6,877 nt of DNA, taken from positions 1 through 6,877 of the forward strand of contig CALGFL010000278.1 of NCBI GenBank assembly GCA_937881145.1, given 5' to 3'. Source of the DNA: an uncultured Bordetella sp. (GTDB taxonomy: Bacteria > Pseudomonadota > Gammaproteobacteria > Burkholderiales > Burkholderiaceae_B). This document shows, one piece after another, positions 5,881 to 6,877 of this stretch (position 1 is its first letter; each line of letters begins with the position of its first letter). Made by a program: the position numbers and the translations under genes. The notes under the pieces were generated by a model. That model made no database searches, was not told the DNA's origin, and worked only from the letters and a program-made list of their open reading frames with translations.

Positions 5881-6000
5881 GATTCTCACTATCTCAAGCC
5901 CCCGGAAGTTATCTCGGTACTCGGGGGCATCCATTAGAATGAAGGCCGATCTTACCTAAACCCGAGCCAGCCCGCTGCGGCATAACGCGGCCGATTACCC
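5881..6000. promoter_or_regulatory. Divergent intergenic region between rubredoxin and the ThiD-like gene
   Basis: These 120 bases must hold both promoters. A good -10 match for the plus strand is TAGAAT at 5935-5940, and for the minus strand TAAGAT at 5954-5949; neither has a recognisable TTGACA box at the right distance. An inverted repeat GCCCCCG (5898-5904) / CGGGGGC (5922-5928) lies on the rubredoxin side and would form a hairpin in its leader or act as an operator. Both promoter assignments are by eye and tentative. Confidence 0.4.
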
Positions 6001-6816
6001 GTGATTTCCCCTGCCTCCCCTCCCCTTGCGCTCATATTCGGGCCTTTCGATCCGACCGGCGCCGATGGTCTGCCTGCCGACGCCGTCACTTTTGCCAGCC
6101 TGGGCTGTCACGGCCTGGCCGCCCTCACTGCGCTCACCGTGCAGGACACCGCCGGCCTGGAAGAAGTGCATCCCGTCTCGCCCGAACTGCTCGACGACCA
6201 GGCGCGCTGCCTGCTGGAAGACATGCCCGTCCAGGCCATCAAGGTCGGCGGCCTGTACAGCGCCGAAACCGCCAGCGTGGCCGCGCAGATCGCGGCGGAC
6301 TACAGCCAGGTCCCCCTGGTTCTGCACCTGGGCCTGCGCGGCCTGACCAGCGACGACGTATCGGAGCAGGACGATGCCGACGACCTGCTGGCCGCCACGC
6401 TGGAACTTCTGCTGCCGCAGGCGCAGCTGGTCGTGGTCGAGCACATGCGCCTGGTCCAATGGCAGGCCGACGGCAGCATCGACATCGGCGACTCTCCCAG
6501 CCCCGCGCACGCCCTGCTGGCGGGCGGCGCGCAATGGGCCTTGGTGCTGGGCGCACCGGTGCGCCCGGGCCATCTCGAAAACCTGCTGCTCGGCCCCGAG
6601 GGCCAGACCCAGGCCTGGCCCTGGCAGGCGCCGCCCGAACGCAACAACGATACCGGCGGCGTGGTCGCCGCCGCCGCGACAGCCTTGCTGGCGCGGGGCC
6701 TGGACATGCCGCGCGTCGCCGAACTGGCGCTGCATCATGCCGCCCAGGCCATCTCCGCGGCCTTCCTGCCCGGCATGGTCAACCGCATTCCGAACCGCGT
6801 CGGCGCGCGCTGCTGA
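6001..6816 (+). CDS. ThiD-family (HMP/HMP-P kinase-like) protein with degenerate active site
   Basis: Ribokinase-fold protein of 271 residues related to ThiD, which phosphorylates hydroxymethylpyrimidine and its monophosphate in thiamine synthesis. The N-terminal half is clear: LALIFGPFDPTGADGLPAD (9-27) corresponds to the family's GTDPSGGAGIQAD, followed by TFASLGCHGLAALTALTVQDT (30-50) and AIKVGGL (79-85). The second half lacks the marks of a working kinase: the VMVAKSG block reads LGLRGLTS, the TPNLPEA block reads VVEHMRL, the GG of the KGGH block is lost, and the phosphate-loop GTGC reads DTGG (217-220), without the catalytic Cys. It may therefore be an inactive or repurposed relative, or have another substrate. 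Start is GTG 6001, the only candidate after the in-frame stop at 5983-5985; no Shine-Dalgarno is seen. It diverges from rubredoxin. Confidence 0.78.
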   Translation: MISPASPPLALIFGPFDPTGADGLPADAVTFASLGCHGLAALTALTVQDTAGLEEVHPVSPELLDDQARCLLEDMPVQAIKVGGLYSAETASVAAQIAADYSQVPLVLHLGLRGLTSDDVSEQDDADDLLAATLELLLPQAQLVVVEHMRLVQWQADGSIDIGDSPSPAHALLAGGAQWALVLGAPVRPGHLENLLLGPEGQTQAWPWQAPPERNNDTGGVVAAAATALLARGLDMPRVAELALHHAAQAISAAFLPGMVNRIPNRVGARC

Positions 6817-6845
6817 ACCTCTCGCCAGGCGCAAAGGCCTCAACG

Positions 6846-6877
6846 ATGACTGCTTTGCGATTCCCGCGCCGCCTGTA
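6846..6877 (+). CDS. Possible start of a further gene, cut by the window edge
   Basis: ATG 6846 opens a frame (MTALRFPRRL) that runs to the window end. AAAGG at 6833-6837 lies 8 bases upstream as a plausible ribosome binding site, and the ATG comes 29 bases after the ThiD-like stop, typical of an operon. Ten residues are too few to name a family; they do not resemble the start of HemL, a gene I would have expected near here in some Burkholderiales. Confidence 0.35.
   Translation, partial: MTALRFPRRL

Noticed and set aside
5029..5937. 302-codon plus-strand frame opposite yqgE and rubredoxin
   Set aside because: Antisense shadow of two well-recognised genes; no family resemblance.
5995..6843. 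282-codon minus-strand frame opposite the ThiD-like gene
   Set aside because: Gly/Arg/Gln/His-rich shadow; the plus-strand frame has recognisable ThiD N-terminal motifs.
1..6877. Mobile element, prophage, CRISPR array or defence system
   Set aside because: No transposase, integrase, terminal repeats, regularly spaced repeats or defence-type domains; all well-supported genes are metabolic or housekeeping with similar base composition.

Overview
The window looks like an ordinary chromosomal segment of a GC-rich betaproteobacterium, most likely Burkholderiales and probably Alcaligenaceae (Bordetella/Achromobacter type). This rests on strong G/C bias at third codon positions, on protein sequences that read as betaproteobacterial orthologues, and on the grouping rubredoxin - yqgE/algH - ruvX - plsC with a ThiD-like gene diverging from it. 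The taxonomic call is inference from remembered family sequences, not a database result.

Layout. (1) Bases 2-1538, plus strand: the 3' part of a mannonate dehydratase-type enolase-superfamily gene (ManD/RspA), followed 28 bases later by an RspB-type zinc dehydrogenase, forming a sugar-acid catabolism pair like rspAB of E. coli. A perfect 12-bp inverted repeat 53 bases after the second stop probably marks the end of that unit. (2) Bases 1749-3803, plus strand: lptG, a permease subunit of the LPS export ABC transporter, then apaH, the symmetrical Ap4A hydrolase. (3) Bases 5880 down to 3838, minus strand: rubredoxin, yqgE/algH, ruvX and plsC, closely spaced and probably co-transcribed at least in part; plsC converges on apaH with only 34 bases between their stop codons. 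(4) Bases 6001-6816, plus strand: a ThiD-family protein, divergent from rubredoxin across a 120-bp intergenic region, with a possible further gene starting at 6846 and cut by the window edge.

How the parts fit. lptG and plsC both serve envelope lipid biogenesis. apaH (alarmone turnover), ruvX (16S rRNA maturation/Holliday junction resolution) and yqgE are housekeeping. The rspAB-like pair looks like a metabolic module placed upstream of the core lptG gene.

I see no mobile element, CRISPR array, tRNA or rRNA, and no convincing undescribed multi-gene system. The best second looks are the ThiD-like protein, which has lost most ThiD active-site motifs including the GTGC cysteine; a 14-codon mini-ORF that exactly bridges the lptG stop and apaH start; lptG standing without an adjacent lptF and without a visible ribosome binding site; and several inverted repeats between genes.
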